Positions 15,665 to 24,819 are shown, numbered from the stretch's first letter. The stretch: DNA of 64,000 bases from JAVVPO01 sp036655715 (GCA_036655715.1 JAVVPO010000002.1:1-64000); one strand, 5' to 3'. Numbers and translations: made by a program. The notes: generated by a model from the sequence alone, not told the origin.

Positions 15665-16348
15665 ATGGAGAATGTAAAGAGTATCCCTCTAATAGGAGAG
15701 ATGTTACCAGAGATGAACGTACAGACTACATATGGGCCTAAGAAGTTACCAGATGATTATAAAGGTAAATGGCTTGTGCTATTTAGTCATCCGGGGGACT
15801 TTACACCAGTTTGTACAACGGAGTTTGTTTCTTTTGCTAGAAATTATGAAGCTTTTCAAAAGCTAGGAGCAGATTTACTAGGTTTATCGGTTGATCAAGT
15901 TCAACCACATATGAAGTGGGTAGAATGGATCGAGGAAAATATAGGGGATAAGATTCCGTTTCCTATTATAGCTGACCCATTAGGAAGTGTAGCAAATAAA
16001 CTAGGAATGATTCAACCTACAAAACCAACGGCTACGGTTAGAGCAGTTTTTATGGTAGACCCAGAAGGGAAAATAAGGCTTATTCTATATTATCCAGCAG
16101 AAGTAGGGAGGAATATAGATGAGATTATTAGAGCCCTTATTGCCTTACAAGTAGCTGACAAAAACAAGGTAGCTATGCCAGCTAACTGGCCGAACAATGA
16201 AATTATTGGGGATCAAGTGATTATTCCACCACCAACAGACATTGAAACGGCTGAAAAGAGAGAAGGACAGTACGCATGTTATGATTGGTGGTTCTGCTAT
16301 AAGCCCATAGAGTATGGAAATAACTCTAAGTTTATGGAAGGGCTTTAA
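15665..16348 (+). CDS. Peroxiredoxin, Prx6 (1-Cys/thermophile) type
   Basis: A 227-residue thiol peroxidase. The peroxidatic cysteine is C50 in [14 protein letters not shown], with the Prx6-type long C-terminal region. Two C-terminal cysteines, C205 and C211 ([10 protein letters not shown]), match the arrangement of archaeal-type enzymes in which they resolve the oxidised C50. It reduces hydrogen peroxide and organic peroxides in the cytoplasm. Start 15665 is chosen because GGAGGTG (15651-15657) is too near the ATG at 15659. It probably forms part of the oxygen defence of this anaerobe. Confidence 0.93.
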   Translation: MENVKSIPLIGEMLPEMNVQTTYGPKKLPDDYKGKWLVLFSHPGDFTPVCTTEFVSFARNYEAFQKLGADLLGLSVDQVQPHMKWVEWIEENIGDKIPFPIIADPLGSVANKLGMIQPTKPTATVRAVFMVDPEGKIRLILYYPAEVGRNIDEIIRALIALQVADKNKVAMPANWPNNEIIGDQVIIPPPTDIETAEKREGQYACYDWWFCYKPIEYGNNSKFMEGL

Positions 16349-16401
16349 GATTATAAAGTAATTCTCAATTTAGGAAATAAGGTATGTTATAGAAAACTAT
16401 A

Positions 16402-16447
16402 AGAGGTCTATGAAGCTAGTTTGAATTTTCTAGTTTCATAGACCTCT
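16402..16447. terminator. Hairpin between peroxiredoxin and pepT
   Basis: An 18-base stem with one mismatch (16402-16419 with 16430-16447) lies between convergent genes. T-runs on either side are modest. Confidence 0.7.
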
Positions 16448-16522
16448 CACTATTTAATCGGGTTAATATTCATCTTCAAAAAAAGTTTATGCATTCCCTA
16501 GCAGAACCTTATAGCATTTATG

Positions 16523-17755
16523 CTATTTTGTAGTAGTAACTAAGGTTGCAATTTCAACTAAAATTTTAGAAACAAGTTCCATATAGGATACAACAGCAAA
16601 CTCAAATTTGCCATGAGCATTATAGGATCCTGTGAAGAGATTTGGACAAGGAAGACCCATGAAAGAAAGTCTAGAACCATCAGTACCACCACGAATTGGA
16701 GAGACAATAGGCGAAATGCCTAGATTAATCATAGCTTGTTTCGCAAGTTCCATAATCTCTGGGTGTTGGTCAACAATTTCTTGCATATTAAAGTAACTAT
16801 CATTAAGGATAACTTCTACTGTATTTGCGCCGTAAAGCGTATTGATCTTATCAGCAGCCTGTTGCATATACAATTTTCTGCTTTCAAAACTATCTTTATC
16901 GTGGTCGCGAATGATGTATTCCATCACAGTTTTTTCTATAGAACATTGCATATCATGAAGGTGATAAAAACCTTCAAAACCTGTAGTTTGTTCAGGAACT
17001 TCATTTTCAGGAAGCAGTGAGTGGTATTTGTAAGCGATGGTCATACTGTTTTTCATTTTGTCTTTGGCATCACCAGGATGGACACTTACACCATGTACTT
17101 TAACGGTTACATTATTAGCATTAAAGTTAGAAGATTGTATCTCGGCTACAGCACCTCCATCTACAGTATAGGCAAAGTCTGCACCAAATTTAGCCACATC
17201 AAAATGATCTACACCATGGCCGACTTCTTCATCAGGGGTAAAACCAACTCTGATGGTGCCATGAGGAATTTCTGGATGATTGATGAGGTGCTCAATGGCA
17301 GTGAGGATTTCAGCAATACCTGCTTTGTCATCAGCACCTAGAAGGGTTGTCCCATCAGTGGTAATAAGGGTTTCTCCTACTAATTGGTTAAGAATAGGAA
17401 ATTGAGTAGGGGATAAGATGATGTCTTTCTCATCATTTAAAATAATTTCATTACCTTCATAGTTTTCGATAATTTGAGGACTTATATTTTTGCCGCAAAA
17501 ATCTGGAGCAGTATCCATATGAGCAATAAATCCAACAGTAGGTAAATCTAAGGAAGTATTATTTGGTAAAGTAGCCATCACATAGCCATAGTTGTCTACA
17601 ATGACATCTTGAAGACCTAGTAAACGGCATTCATTGGCAAGTGTATTAGCAAAACTGATTTGAGATTGTGTACTTGGAAAAGTATCTGATTTTGAATCAG
17701 AAGTTGTTTCTACTTTAATATATTCTAAAAAACGATTAACTAAGTTCTCTTTCAT
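16523..17755 (-). CDS. pepT: Peptidase T (tripeptide aminopeptidase)
   Basis: A 410-residue M20B metallopeptidase. Zinc ligands and catalytic residues are visible in GFIAHMDTAPD, LLGADDKAGIAE, the DEEVGHGVDHFD acidic pair, YTVDGG, and a late histidine in GSYNAHGKFEF. It frees the N-terminal residue from tripeptides in the cytoplasm. AGGAGTGA lies before the ATG on the minus strand. The length is standard. It stands alone, divergent from the repeat-protein gene. Confidence 0.95.
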   Translation of the reverse strand: MKENLVNRFLEYIKVETTSDSKSDTFPSTQSQISFANTLANECRLLGLQDVIVDNYGYVMATLPNNTSLDLPTVGFIAHMDTAPDFCGKNISPQIIENYEGNEIILNDEKDIILSPTQFPILNQLVGETLITTDGTTLLGADDKAGIAEILTAIEHLINHPEIPHGTIRVGFTPDEEVGHGVDHFDVAKFGADFAYTVDGGAVAEIQSSNFNANNVTVKVHGVSVHPGDAKDKMKNSMTIAYKYHSLLPENEVPEQTTGFEGFYHLHDMQCSIEKTVMEYIIRDHDKDSFESRKLYMQQAADKINTLYGANTVEVILNDSYFNMQEIVDQHPEIMELAKQAMINLGISPIVSPIRGGTDGSRLSFMGLPCPNLFTGSYNAHGKFEFAVVSYMELVSKILVEIATLVTTTK

Positions 17756-17896
17756 GACTGTTCACTCCTTGAAATTGATATAGGCTTAGTATAGCATATT
17801 TAGTAAAAAGAGATAAAGGATGCAGGCAAAGAAAAACCTAGCCAGATAGGACAACTTTGTGTACAATAAGATAGAATAGATTAGGAGTGAGAAAAT

Positions 17897-18843
17897 ATGT
17901 ATTGTGTAATCGGTGAAAAAATATTAAAATGTGACGTTGTAGAGAAGTTAGATACTTATTCTTGGTGTAAAATTGGTGCATCTACAAAAAACTTATCTGT
18001 CCCAAATACAAAGCTTTTTAACTCAGAAGAAGAGTGTAGAAGTTATATTGGAAAAAGAGAGCAAAATAAAGTTGACAAAGATAAACAGATTGCAAATGAA
18101 GTTGTAAAGTGTAATGAACTTTATGATAATTTCTATAAAGAAACAGGCATTAATATACGTGTTATCGATAGAAGATGGAAAGCTAAAGAAGCTAAGATTC
18201 AAATTGATAGACTTATAAAGAAACAAATAAAGAGAAATGAAAAAATAGAGGCCAATGCAGAAGCAAAAATGAACGGTGATACAGAAGCCGGTATAGATGC
18301 TAAGGCAGAAGCAAGACCAGGTGCAAGTCCGGGAGGAAAGCCATCGGCAAGACCAGGGGCTAGACCAGGAGGAAAACCAACAGGAAGATCAGGCGCAAAA
18401 TCAGGATCAAGACCAGGATTTAAACCGGAAGGAAGATCAGAGGGAAGACCAGGATCTAGACCAGAAGGAAGATCAGAGGGAAGATCATGGTCTAAACCAG
18501 AAGGAAGATCAGAGGGAAAATCATGGTCTAAACCAGAAGGAAGATCAGGAGCAAGACCAGGGTCTAAACCAGAAGGAAAACCAGAGGGAAAATCATGGTC
18601 TAAACCAGAAGGAAGACCAGGGACAAGACCAGGAGCTAAACCAGCTAGCAAGCCAGGCGCTNNNNNNNNNNNNNNNNNNNNNNNNNNNNNNNNNNNNNNN
18701 NNNNNNNNNNNNNNNNNNNNNNNNNNNNNNNNNNNNNNNNNNNNNNNNNNNNNNNNNNNNNAGAAGGAAGACCAGGGACAAGACCAGGAGCTAAACCAGC
18801 TAGCAAGCCAGGCGCTAAAACAGGAATGAAAAAATGGAAATAA
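17897..18843 (+). CDS. Glycine/proline/arginine-rich repeat protein, interrupted by a sequence gap
   Basis: AGGAGTGAG precedes the ATG. Residues 1-115 are a unique, lysine-rich region with four early cysteines (C3, C11, C24, C47) and a helical part; I recognise no family. From about residue 136 the chain is a low-complexity tail, and residues 176-247 are six 12-residue units of the kind KPEGRSEGRSWS. After 100 Ns the reading frame is only kept if the gap is not 100 bases: joining the 55-base identical flanks gives GAKTGMKKWK and a stop at 18841-18843. The tail is basic and probably disordered, which might suit binding to RNA or polyanions; that is inference. Confidence 0.65.
18422..18637 (+). 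repeat. Six 36-bp tandem repeats inside the repeat-protein gene
   Basis: Six consecutive in-frame 36-base units encode 12-residue repeats ([KR]PEG[RK] plus a variable SEG/GAR/PEG part and a closing WS, GS or GA). Units differ at a few bases, mainly A/G changes. Further units may be hidden in the gap at 18662-18761. Confidence 0.85.
18662..18761. other. Assembly gap (100 Ns) with identical 55-base flanks
   Basis: Exactly 100 Ns. The 55 bases before it (18607-18661) are identical to the 55 bases after it (18762-18816). A round gap size and an overlap equal to a common assembler k-mer length indicate an unresolved repeat rather than a measured distance. Confidence 0.95.
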
Positions 18844-18849
18844 AATAGA

Positions 18850-18896
18850 TAGAAACACAAAGACCTCACTAATCTAGTGAGGTCTTTGTGTTTCTA
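18850..18896. terminator. Bidirectional terminator between the repeat-protein and CDF genes
   Basis: A perfect 22-base stem (18850-18871 with 18875-18896) with a three-base loop. The final codons of the minus-strand transporter gene are encoded in its right arm. Confidence 0.9.
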
Positions 18897-20070
18897 TAGT
18901 TGTTGAAATATAGCTTTTATCTATGGTGATTATAGAATAATAAGAAGTATTTTGAGAACTAATAAGGCTATCAATTTGATAAGCTAATTCCTTTGTAGAT
19001 AAATCTATGCTAGGAGGAACGGTTACATCAAAGATAAGATTAGTATGAGTAGTGCCTTGGACAGCTCTGAAATCATGAATAGAAAGAGCTGGATGAATAG
19101 AAGAAACTGTTTCAGATACAAGAGCCTGAAGTGTACTAGAGACTATATCATCAGTTATAATAGGATCAAGATGAATAACTAGGTTAATCCCTAATATTTC
19201 TGAAAACTCTCTTTCAATATTGTCGATTAAGTCATGGCTTTTTAAGATATCTTCGTTTGCATCCACTTCTACGTGGACAGAAGCAAAACATCTTCCAGGA
19301 CCATAATTGTGGACAACTAGATCGTGGAAACCTAGTACATCCGCATAGGAACGAATTTTTTCTTCGATAGATGATACCAATTCAGTAGTAGGAGCTTCGC
19401 CTAAGAGTGGACTGATAGTCTCTTTGATCAAATTAATCCCGGAGTAGATGATGAATAAAGCTACTAAAAATCCCATATATCCATCTACTTGTAGGTGTGT
19501 AAAGTAGGAAATCAAAATAGAGATAAGAACAACGGAAGTGGCAATGACGTCATTCATACTGTCAGTAGCAGTAGCTTTTAGTGTGGTACTATCTATCTTA
19601 TTACCGAGTTTGCGATTAAATAGACTAAGCCAAAGCTTAGCGAATATAGACAATATAAGAACAATAATCATGACAAGGCTAAAACTTAGAGGTTCAGGAT
19701 GAAGAATTTTATCAATAGAAGATTTGATAAGTTCAACACCAAGCATTAAGATTAAGAAAGATACAACTAGACCAGAAATATATTCTACCCGAGCATGACC
19801 AAAAGGGTGGTCCTCATCAGCTGGTTTACTAGAGAGTTTAAAACCAATCCAAGTAATAATAGAAGAGCCTGCATCTGATAAGTTGTTAATTGCATCAGCA
19901 GTAATGGAAATACTGTTGAAAATAGTTCCGATAGCTAACTTGCTTGCAAAGAGTATAAGATTACATAAGACCCCGACGATACTACCAAGAAGTCCATAAG
20001 CTTCACGGACAGTAGGATTTTTGGTGTCATGCGAATTTTTTACAAAAAGTTTAATTAATAAATCAATCAT
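18874..20070 (-). CDS. Cation diffusion facilitator (CDF) family transporter
   Basis: A 398-residue protein with about six membrane helices in residues 1-215 and a cytoplasmic C-terminal part. Metal-site residues fit the CDF pattern: ADAINNLSDAG in helix 2, the HPFGHARVEY loop, and TDSMNDVIAT in helix 5. CDF proteins export Zn, Mn, Fe or Co against protons. The NxxD/DxxxD combination is more like the Mn/Fe group than the Zn group, but this is only a hint. The C-terminal region is longer than usual, with two ferredoxin-like stretches. Confidence 0.92.
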   Translation of the reverse strand: MIDLLIKLFVKNSHDTKNPTVREAYGLLGSIVGVLCNLILFASKLAIGTIFNSISITADAINNLSDAGSSIITWIGFKLSSKPADEDHPFGHARVEYISGLVVSFLILMLGVELIKSSIDKILHPEPLSFSLVMIIVLILSIFAKLWLSLFNRKLGNKIDSTTLKATATDSMNDVIATSVVLISILISYFTHLQVDGYMGFLVALFIIYSGINLIKETISPLLGEAPTTELVSSIEEKIRSYADVLGFHDLVVHNYGPGRCFASVHVEVDANEDILKSHDLIDNIEREFSEILGINLVIHLDPIITDDIVSSTLQALVSETVSSIHPALSIHDFRAVQGTTHTNLIFDVTVPPSIDLSTKELAYQIDSLISSQNTSYYSIITIDKSYISTTIETQRPH

Positions 20071-20462
20071 AGAACATACATCCTTTTTAAAATAGATTTA
20101 AATTATAGTTTAACATTATATAAATAAATATGCAAATATAACTTAAATAGCATTTTTTTATCCAGAATAAATGAAGTTATTAAGTTTGATAACAATATAG
20201 GTTTATTCTTGCTTAAATTAAAATATATAATAAAGAAATAACTAAAAGTTAAAAAAGAAGAATACTTGGAGTGCTTAAGGGGAGTAACTCTGTATGAATA
20301 GAGCTATATAGATTGAAACAAAAAATAGGAAAAGGTATAAAATCTATAAATAAACTATCAAATATAGAGGCTCATCAACATATATTGAAGTATGGAATGT
20401 TGAATTCTATACGCTTCTATGCTAATATGTATTAATATTTTAAATTATAAGGGGGAATATCA
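20071..20462. other. 392-base AT-rich intergenic region without a gene
   Basis: This region lies between the divergent CDF and CNNM-type genes and must hold both promoters. Several TATAAT-like boxes are present (for example near 20226), but none has a convincing -35 partner. A GGGGAGTAAC element at 20279-20288 recalls part of the manganese riboswitch, but the second conserved half is not seen. No open frame with a ribosome site was found. Confidence 0.5.
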
Positions 20463-21782
20463 GTGGAAGCTGGTCCGAGTAGTCATATTACAGTCCAGAT
20501 GATCTTGATTCTAGTGTTAGTTTTAGTAAATGCATTCTTTGCGGCAGCGGAGGTGGCTATTTTATCTGTTAACAAAAATAGAATGACAGAGCTTATTGAG
20601 TTAGGCGATAGAAGAGCATCTTTATTGCAAAGAGTTGTAGAAAATCCAACTAATGTGTTAAGCACTATTCAAATGGCGACAACGTTTACAGGTCTTTTTG
20701 CAGTGGCGTGGATAGCAACAAGTATGGCCGATAATATAAGTGAATATATAGGGTATCTTAATGTGCCTTATAGTTATGAAATAGCAATCATAAGCATTAC
20801 ACTTGCTTTTTCATATATTGTATTAGTGATAGGTCAGTTGGTACCTAAGCATATTGCAAGACAAAAACCTGAAGAAATTGCTTTAAGGCTCGTAACGCCT
20901 ATTTATATTATCGCTAAGATTATGACACCTATTGCAAAGTTATTATCTGCATCGACTTATTTAATTGTAAAAGTATTTAAATTAGCGCCTAAGCAAGAAG
21001 AGGAAGTATCAGAAGAAGATATTAAATACTTAATAACTAAGGGCGAAGAGTCAGGAGTTATTAATGAAACAGCAAAAGAGATGTTATATGGTGTATTTGA
21101 ATTTAGTGATAAGGTAGCAACAGAAGTGATGATACCAAGACTAGAAGTAGTTATGGTTAATATAGAATCTCCGAAGGAGAATATCCTAAGTAAAGTGCTT
21201 ACCCATAAGTTTTCAAGAATACCAGTATATAGGGAAAATAAACACAATATATTAGGTGTGCTTCAAACAAAAGACTTTTTAGAAGAGGTCATTAGAGTAG
21301 GTCTTGAAAATGTAGATGTGGAAGGGCTTATAAAGCCTGCATACTTTGTGCCAGAGACAAAGAGTGTCGAAACTTTATTCAAGGAGCTTCAAAAAAGCAA
21401 AAATCACATGGCCATATTAATTGATGAGTATGGAGATTTTGCGGGAATAGTCACTATAGAGAATATTGTTGAAGAAATAGTTGGAGATATAGTTGGCGAA
21501 CACGATGAAGGTGACCAAGATATTTGTCAAATAGATGATAGTACGTATATCGTAGATGGACTTACACATATAGATGATGTAAATAAATACTTGGATATAG
21601 ATATAGAATGTGAGAATTTTGATACCATAGGTGGATTTGTTGTTAATCTTCTTGGGAATATACCAAGAAATTCACAAAAAGTATCTGCACAGTATAAAGA
21701 TATAGTCTTTGAAGTGGATAAGGTTAAATCTAATAGGGTAGAGAAGTTGAAGATTTATATGCCGAAGGAAATAGCGGTGTAG
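20463..21782 (+). CDS. CNNM / CorC-HlyC family protein (DUF21 and CBS domains)
   Basis: A 439-residue protein starting at GTG (AAGGGGGAAT before it). Order: DUF21 membrane domain (about 1-190, three to four helices, with FFAAAEVAILSVNKNRM), two CBS domains (about 205-330, containing VATEVMIPR and IDEYGDFAGIVTIENIVEEI), then the CorC_HlyC domain (about 345-432). These proteins are linked to Mg2+ or Co2+ efflux and were once called hemolysins. Being divergent from a CDF exporter suggests both deal with divalent metals, which is inference. Confidence 0.9.
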   Translation: MEAGPSSHITVQMILILVLVLVNAFFAAAEVAILSVNKNRMTELIELGDRRASLLQRVVENPTNVLSTIQMATTFTGLFAVAWIATSMADNISEYIGYLNVPYSYEIAIISITLAFSYIVLVIGQLVPKHIARQKPEEIALRLVTPIYIIAKIMTPIAKLLSASTYLIVKVFKLAPKQEEEVSEEDIKYLITKGEESGVINETAKEMLYGVFEFSDKVATEVMIPRLEVVMVNIESPKENILSKVLTHKFSRIPVYRENKHNILGVLQTKDFLEEVIRVGLENVDVEGLIKPAYFVPETKSVETLFKELQKSKNHMAILIDEYGDFAGIVTIENIVEEIVGDIVGEHDEGDQDICQIDDSTYIVDGLTHIDDVNKYLDIDIECENFDTIGGFVVNLLGNIPRNSQKVSAQYKDIVFEVDKVKSNRVEKLKIYMPKEIAV

Positions 21783-21799
21783 GGTGAAATTTAGATGGT

Positions 21800-21840
21800 G
21801 GTCCGCAAAGGGGGATTGTTTCTTTTGCGGACTGTTGTTA
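21800..21840 (+). terminator. Terminator after the CNNM/CorC-type gene
   Basis: GTCCGCAAA (21801-21809) pairs with TTTGCGGAC (21824-21832), extended by a G-U pair, followed by a T-rich run. Confidence 0.8.
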
Positions 21841-21856
21841 TTTTTAGAGAAATTCT

Positions 21857-21946
21857 ATTATTTCCAATATGAGATAACGCCTTGAACTCAGCTCAAAGAG
21901 AGGGCTTCAAACAGCAAGGCTAAGAGCGTCTTATATTGGGGATAAT
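21857..21946 (+). ncRNA. Possible structured RNA of about 90 bases
   Basis: An 18-pair stem (21857-21874 with 21929-21946) uses three G-U pairs only on the + strand. It continues into CGC/GCG and CTTG/CAAG pairs, with an inner AGCTC/GGGCT hairpin (21890-21906). Five Ts follow shortly after. It sits past the terminator of the upstream gene and before that of the convergent rqcH. Its class and function are not known to me. Confidence 0.4.
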
Positions 21947-21954
21947 GAATTTTT

Positions 21955-22018
21955 CGACTAAAAACAAAAGAGAAAGTGCAAGCATATTTACTTGCACTTT
22001 CTCTTTTGTTTTTAGTCG
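21955..22018. terminator. Very long terminator hairpin at the end of rqcH
   Basis: A perfect 28-base stem (21955-21982 with 21991-22018) with an eight-base loop. The stop codon of rqcH is inside the right arm. The A-run and T-run make it suitable for both directions. Confidence 0.9.
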
Positions 22019-23772
22019 CTTAAACTCTTTACGAATTGTTCGGTTGGTGTGACGTAGAGGGTTTTGAAGTTGCTGTAGATAACCATGCCGGGTTTTGCAC
22101 CGGGTACTTTTTTGACATTCTTGCGGGCGGTGTAGTCGATGGCTACGTTGCTTGAGAATTTGCCTTTACTGTAGTAGGCTGCTAGCATGGCGGCTTCAAT
22201 GAGGTTGATGTCATCTAGTTCTTTGTCATGTTCTGTTCGGACGATGACGTGTGAACCTGGGCCATCTTTGATGTGTAGCCAGATGTCGTTAGATTTTGCA
22301 AATTTCATGGTAAGAGCATCATTTTGGTAGTTATTTTTTCCTACGTAGATATCTAAACCGGAGGATGTTTTAAAATGCATATAAGGCATTGCATTTTTTT
22401 GAACTTTTTTGTTTGAGGCTTTTCTTTTGCGTAGATAGCCCATGTCCATAAGTTCTTGGCGTAAACCTGTAATATCTTCTGCTGTTTGTAGGATATCTAA
22501 TGAAACAAGTACAGAGTGAAGGTAGTTTAGGTCTTCTTCTATAATGGCTAGTTGATCCTCGGCAGCTATTAATGTACGCTTTGCCTTGTTGTAAATCTTG
22601 AAATAACGCTGAGCATTTGCAATAGGTGTTAATTGTTTGTCTAGTGGGATAGTAATTTCTTCATAAGGCTCTGTGTAGTAGTTGAAGGTAGTGAAGCTTT
22701 CAGATCCGGGTTCAATACTAAAGGAGTATGAAGTCAGTAACTCTCCGTAAATTTTATATAATTCACTATGTCCACTCTCTTCAATAGCTTTTTCTTGAAT
22801 AACTTTTTTTCTTACTGTACGATCAATAAAAGTATGAAGAAGTTTCTTAATATCAGAAGTTTTTTGAGAGACATTAAATTTGTTGTTTTTTTCGTGGTAG
22901 TAAGATTCTATAAGCTCAGAAATAGATGAGCCTGTACACGTAGTATGTTCGCTTAAGATTTTCAGCGGGATACTATGGAAATCTATAGGTGTTCCATCTT
23001 CCTGAGTATAGATACATGGCATAAACTGATTTTCTTTAATGCGATTAATCATAGTATTAAAGTGAGCATAGAGGTTGTCAAAATCTGTAGAAGTAAGATT
23101 TTGGCAGAGTGTATCACTTTCTACATTGGCTTCTAAGCAGATTTCATTAGCTACGATAGGGCTAAGTCCACTATAAGATGAATAAAGGCCTTTAAATACT
23201 GGGAAATCTAAAGTTTTTAAGGCTTGTACAAACTCAGTAAAGTGTGTAGTGAGTGGATTTTGCTTAGATTGACTAGGTGGGGCAATATAATCTTTATTAG
23301 GAAGGATTTGACGTACACTACTCTTATCAGCGGAGATGTGCTTGATACTATCTAAAATAGTATAATTCTCTTTAGTAAGGATAATGTTACTATGTCTTCC
23401 CATGATTTCTATAATGAGTTTTTTGTTTTCTTTATCTCCAAGCTCATTAGTTGCTTCAATATGAATTTCTACAATTCTTTCAAATGAAGGCTGAGAAATA
23501 GAAACAATTTTGCCACCTGAAATATGTTTACGAAGGAGCATACAAAACATAGGAGGTTCATTGTTTGGGGAGTTTTTGGCTAAGCTTGATAAGTGAAGAC
23601 GAGGGTAATTACTATTAGCTGTTAAAAGCAGTTTGTAAGCCACTCTGTTACTTCTTATAGAAAGTAATAATTCATCTTTTTCAGGTTGATATATCTTATC
23701 TATACGACCGCCTATTAAGGCAAGGTTTAATTCATGAACAATATTTGATAATACAATTCCATCTAAGGCCAT
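22012..23772 (-). CDS. rqcH: Rqc2 homolog RqcH (NFACT / fibronectin-binding protein A family)
   Basis: A 586-residue NFACT protein. Residues 1-220 form the NFACT-N domain (MALDGIVLSNIVHEL, GGRIDKIYQP, MLLRKHISGGKI), followed by helix-hairpin-helix and coiled-coil parts, and NFACT-R near residues 470-570 (SSGLDIYVGKNNYQND, DIWLHIKDGPGSHVIV). RqcH binds stalled large ribosomal subunits and adds C-terminal alanine tails that mark the nascent chain for degradation. AGGAGG lies before the ATG. Older surface-adhesin labels for this family are probably wrong. Confidence 0.94.
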   Translation of the reverse strand: MALDGIVLSNIVHELNLALIGGRIDKIYQPEKDELLLSIRSNRVAYKLLLTANSNYPRLHLSSLAKNSPNNEPPMFCMLLRKHISGGKIVSISQPSFERIVEIHIEATNELGDKENKKLIIEIMGRHSNIILTKENYTILDSIKHISADKSSVRQILPNKDYIAPPSQSKQNPLTTHFTEFVQALKTLDFPVFKGLYSSYSGLSPIVANEICLEANVESDTLCQNLTSTDFDNLYAHFNTMINRIKENQFMPCIYTQEDGTPIDFHSIPLKILSEHTTCTGSSISELIESYYHEKNNKFNVSQKTSDIKKLLHTFIDRTVRKKVIQEKAIEESGHSELYKIYGELLTSYSFSIEPGSESFTTFNYYTEPYEEITIPLDKQLTPIANAQRYFKIYNKAKRTLIAAEDQLAIIEEDLNYLHSVLVSLDILQTAEDITGLRQELMDMGYLRKRKASNKKVQKNAMPYMHFKTSSGLDIYVGKNNYQNDALTMKFAKSNDIWLHIKDGPGSHVIVRTEHDKELDDINLIEAAMLAAYYSKGKFSSNVAIDYTARKNVKKVPGAKPGMVIYSNFKTLYVTPTEQFVKSLSD

Positions 23773-23817
23773 AATTTAAGTCCTCCTTTACTTTAAGCGA
23801 AGTATAGCATAATTTTT

Positions 23818-23846
23818 TTGAAAATAAAAGTGATATGTGATATAAT
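23818..23846 (+). promoter_or_regulatory. Promoter of the yicC-gmk-rpoZ unit
   Basis: TTGAAA and TATAAT are 17 bases apart. Transcription would begin about 85 bases before yicC and could serve the long downstream housekeeping cluster. Confidence 0.75.
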
Positions 23847-23940
23847 ATAGAGCAATTGATTTGCAGAAGGTAGCGAACTGATAGAGGAGCCAAGTGCAAA
23901 TAAACACAAAGGATAAAAAGCTGATGGAAGCAGGGATAGT

Positions 23941-24819
23941 ATGATAAATAGTATGACAGGCTATGGTAGGTACGAAGTAGAAGAAAATCTTAGGAAGATT
24001 AATGTAGAGATTAGTTCAGTCAATCATAGATATTGTGATCTGAATATAAAAATGCCTCGTACCCTAGCTCATCTAGAAGATAATGTAAGAAAATTACTTA
24101 AAGAAAAGATATCTAGAGGGAAAGTAGAAGTTAGTATATATTATACAAGTATGTCACAAGATGATATAGATGTAGTTGTTAATGAAGCAATCTGTAATAA
24201 CTATATTCAAAGTCTTAGAAAGATTGGAAAACAATTTAATTTGAAAGATAATTTAGGCATAGCAGAAGTTATGGAACTTAATGACATCATTAATGTACAG
24301 AAAAAACCTGCTAATATAGAAACAATTTGGCTTACTATAGAAAAATGTATAGAAAGAGCATTAGATGATTTTAAAACAATGCGTTTTAAAGAAGGTAATG
24401 CCTTACAAAATGACATACTATATAAGACACAGACCGTTGCAAGCATTACTGGGAAGATTGAAGAACTAAGTTATCTAGTTGTAGAGCAGTACAGAGTAAA
24501 GCTTAAAGAAAGATTACAAAAATTATTAGATAATGTACCAGTAGATGAAGTGAGAATGGCTACAGAGATAGCAATGTTTGCAGATAGAAGTGCTATTGAT
24601 GAAGAGCTTATAAGACTAAAAAGTCATGTAGATCAACTAAATACCATCTTAAAAGATGGTGGAGTAGTAGGAAGAAAATTAGATTTCTTAATGCAAGAGA
24701 TGAATAGAGAGGCCAATACTATAGCTTCTAAATCTAACGATTGTGCCATTACAAACTATGCTGTAGAACTTAAAACAGAAATAGAAAAAATTAGAGAGCA
24801 AGTTCAAAATATTGAGTAG
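23941..24819 (+). CDS. yicC: YicC family endoribonuclease-like protein
   Basis: A 292-residue protein with the family start MINSMTGYGRYEV, the SSVNHRYCDLNIKMPR segment, and the C-terminal domain (RMATEIAMFADRSAIDEELIRLKSH, DFLMQEMNREANTIASKS). The conserved acidic and histidine residues of the last region are kept. YicC proteins are reported as RNases involved in stationary-phase RNA turnover. It begins the conserved block with gmk and rpoZ, although remA, often found between yicC and gmk, is absent here. Confidence 0.93.
   Translation: MINSMTGYGRYEVEENLRKINVEISSVNHRYCDLNIKMPRTLAHLEDNVRKLLKEKISRGKVEVSIYYTSMSQDDIDVVVNEAICNNYIQSLRKIGKQFNLKDNLGIAEVMELNDIINVQKKPANIETIWLTIEKCIERALDDFKTMRFKEGNALQNDILYKTQTVASITGKIEELSYLVVEQYRVKLKERLQKLLDNVPVDEVRMATEIAMFADRSAIDEELIRLKSHVDQLNTILKDGGVVGRKLDFLMQEMNREANTIASKSNDCAITNYAVELKTEIEKIREQVQNIE

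Noticed and set aside
18422..18637. 36-base repeats as a possible CRISPR array
   Set aside because: The units are directly adjacent with no spacers, lie in frame in a gene, and no cas genes are present.
18297..18794. A second long open frame (165 codons) overlapping the repeat-protein gene, and long minus-strand frames over the same region
   Set aside because: They exist because the repeats lack stop codons in other frames. They have no ribosome site and give pure Gln/Asp/Glu or Leu/Gly/Pro low-complexity chains.
20279..20288. GGGGAGTAAC as part of a manganese (yybP-ykoY) riboswitch before the CNNM-type gene
   Set aside because: The second conserved half and the expected helices could not be found, and the distance to the gene is long.
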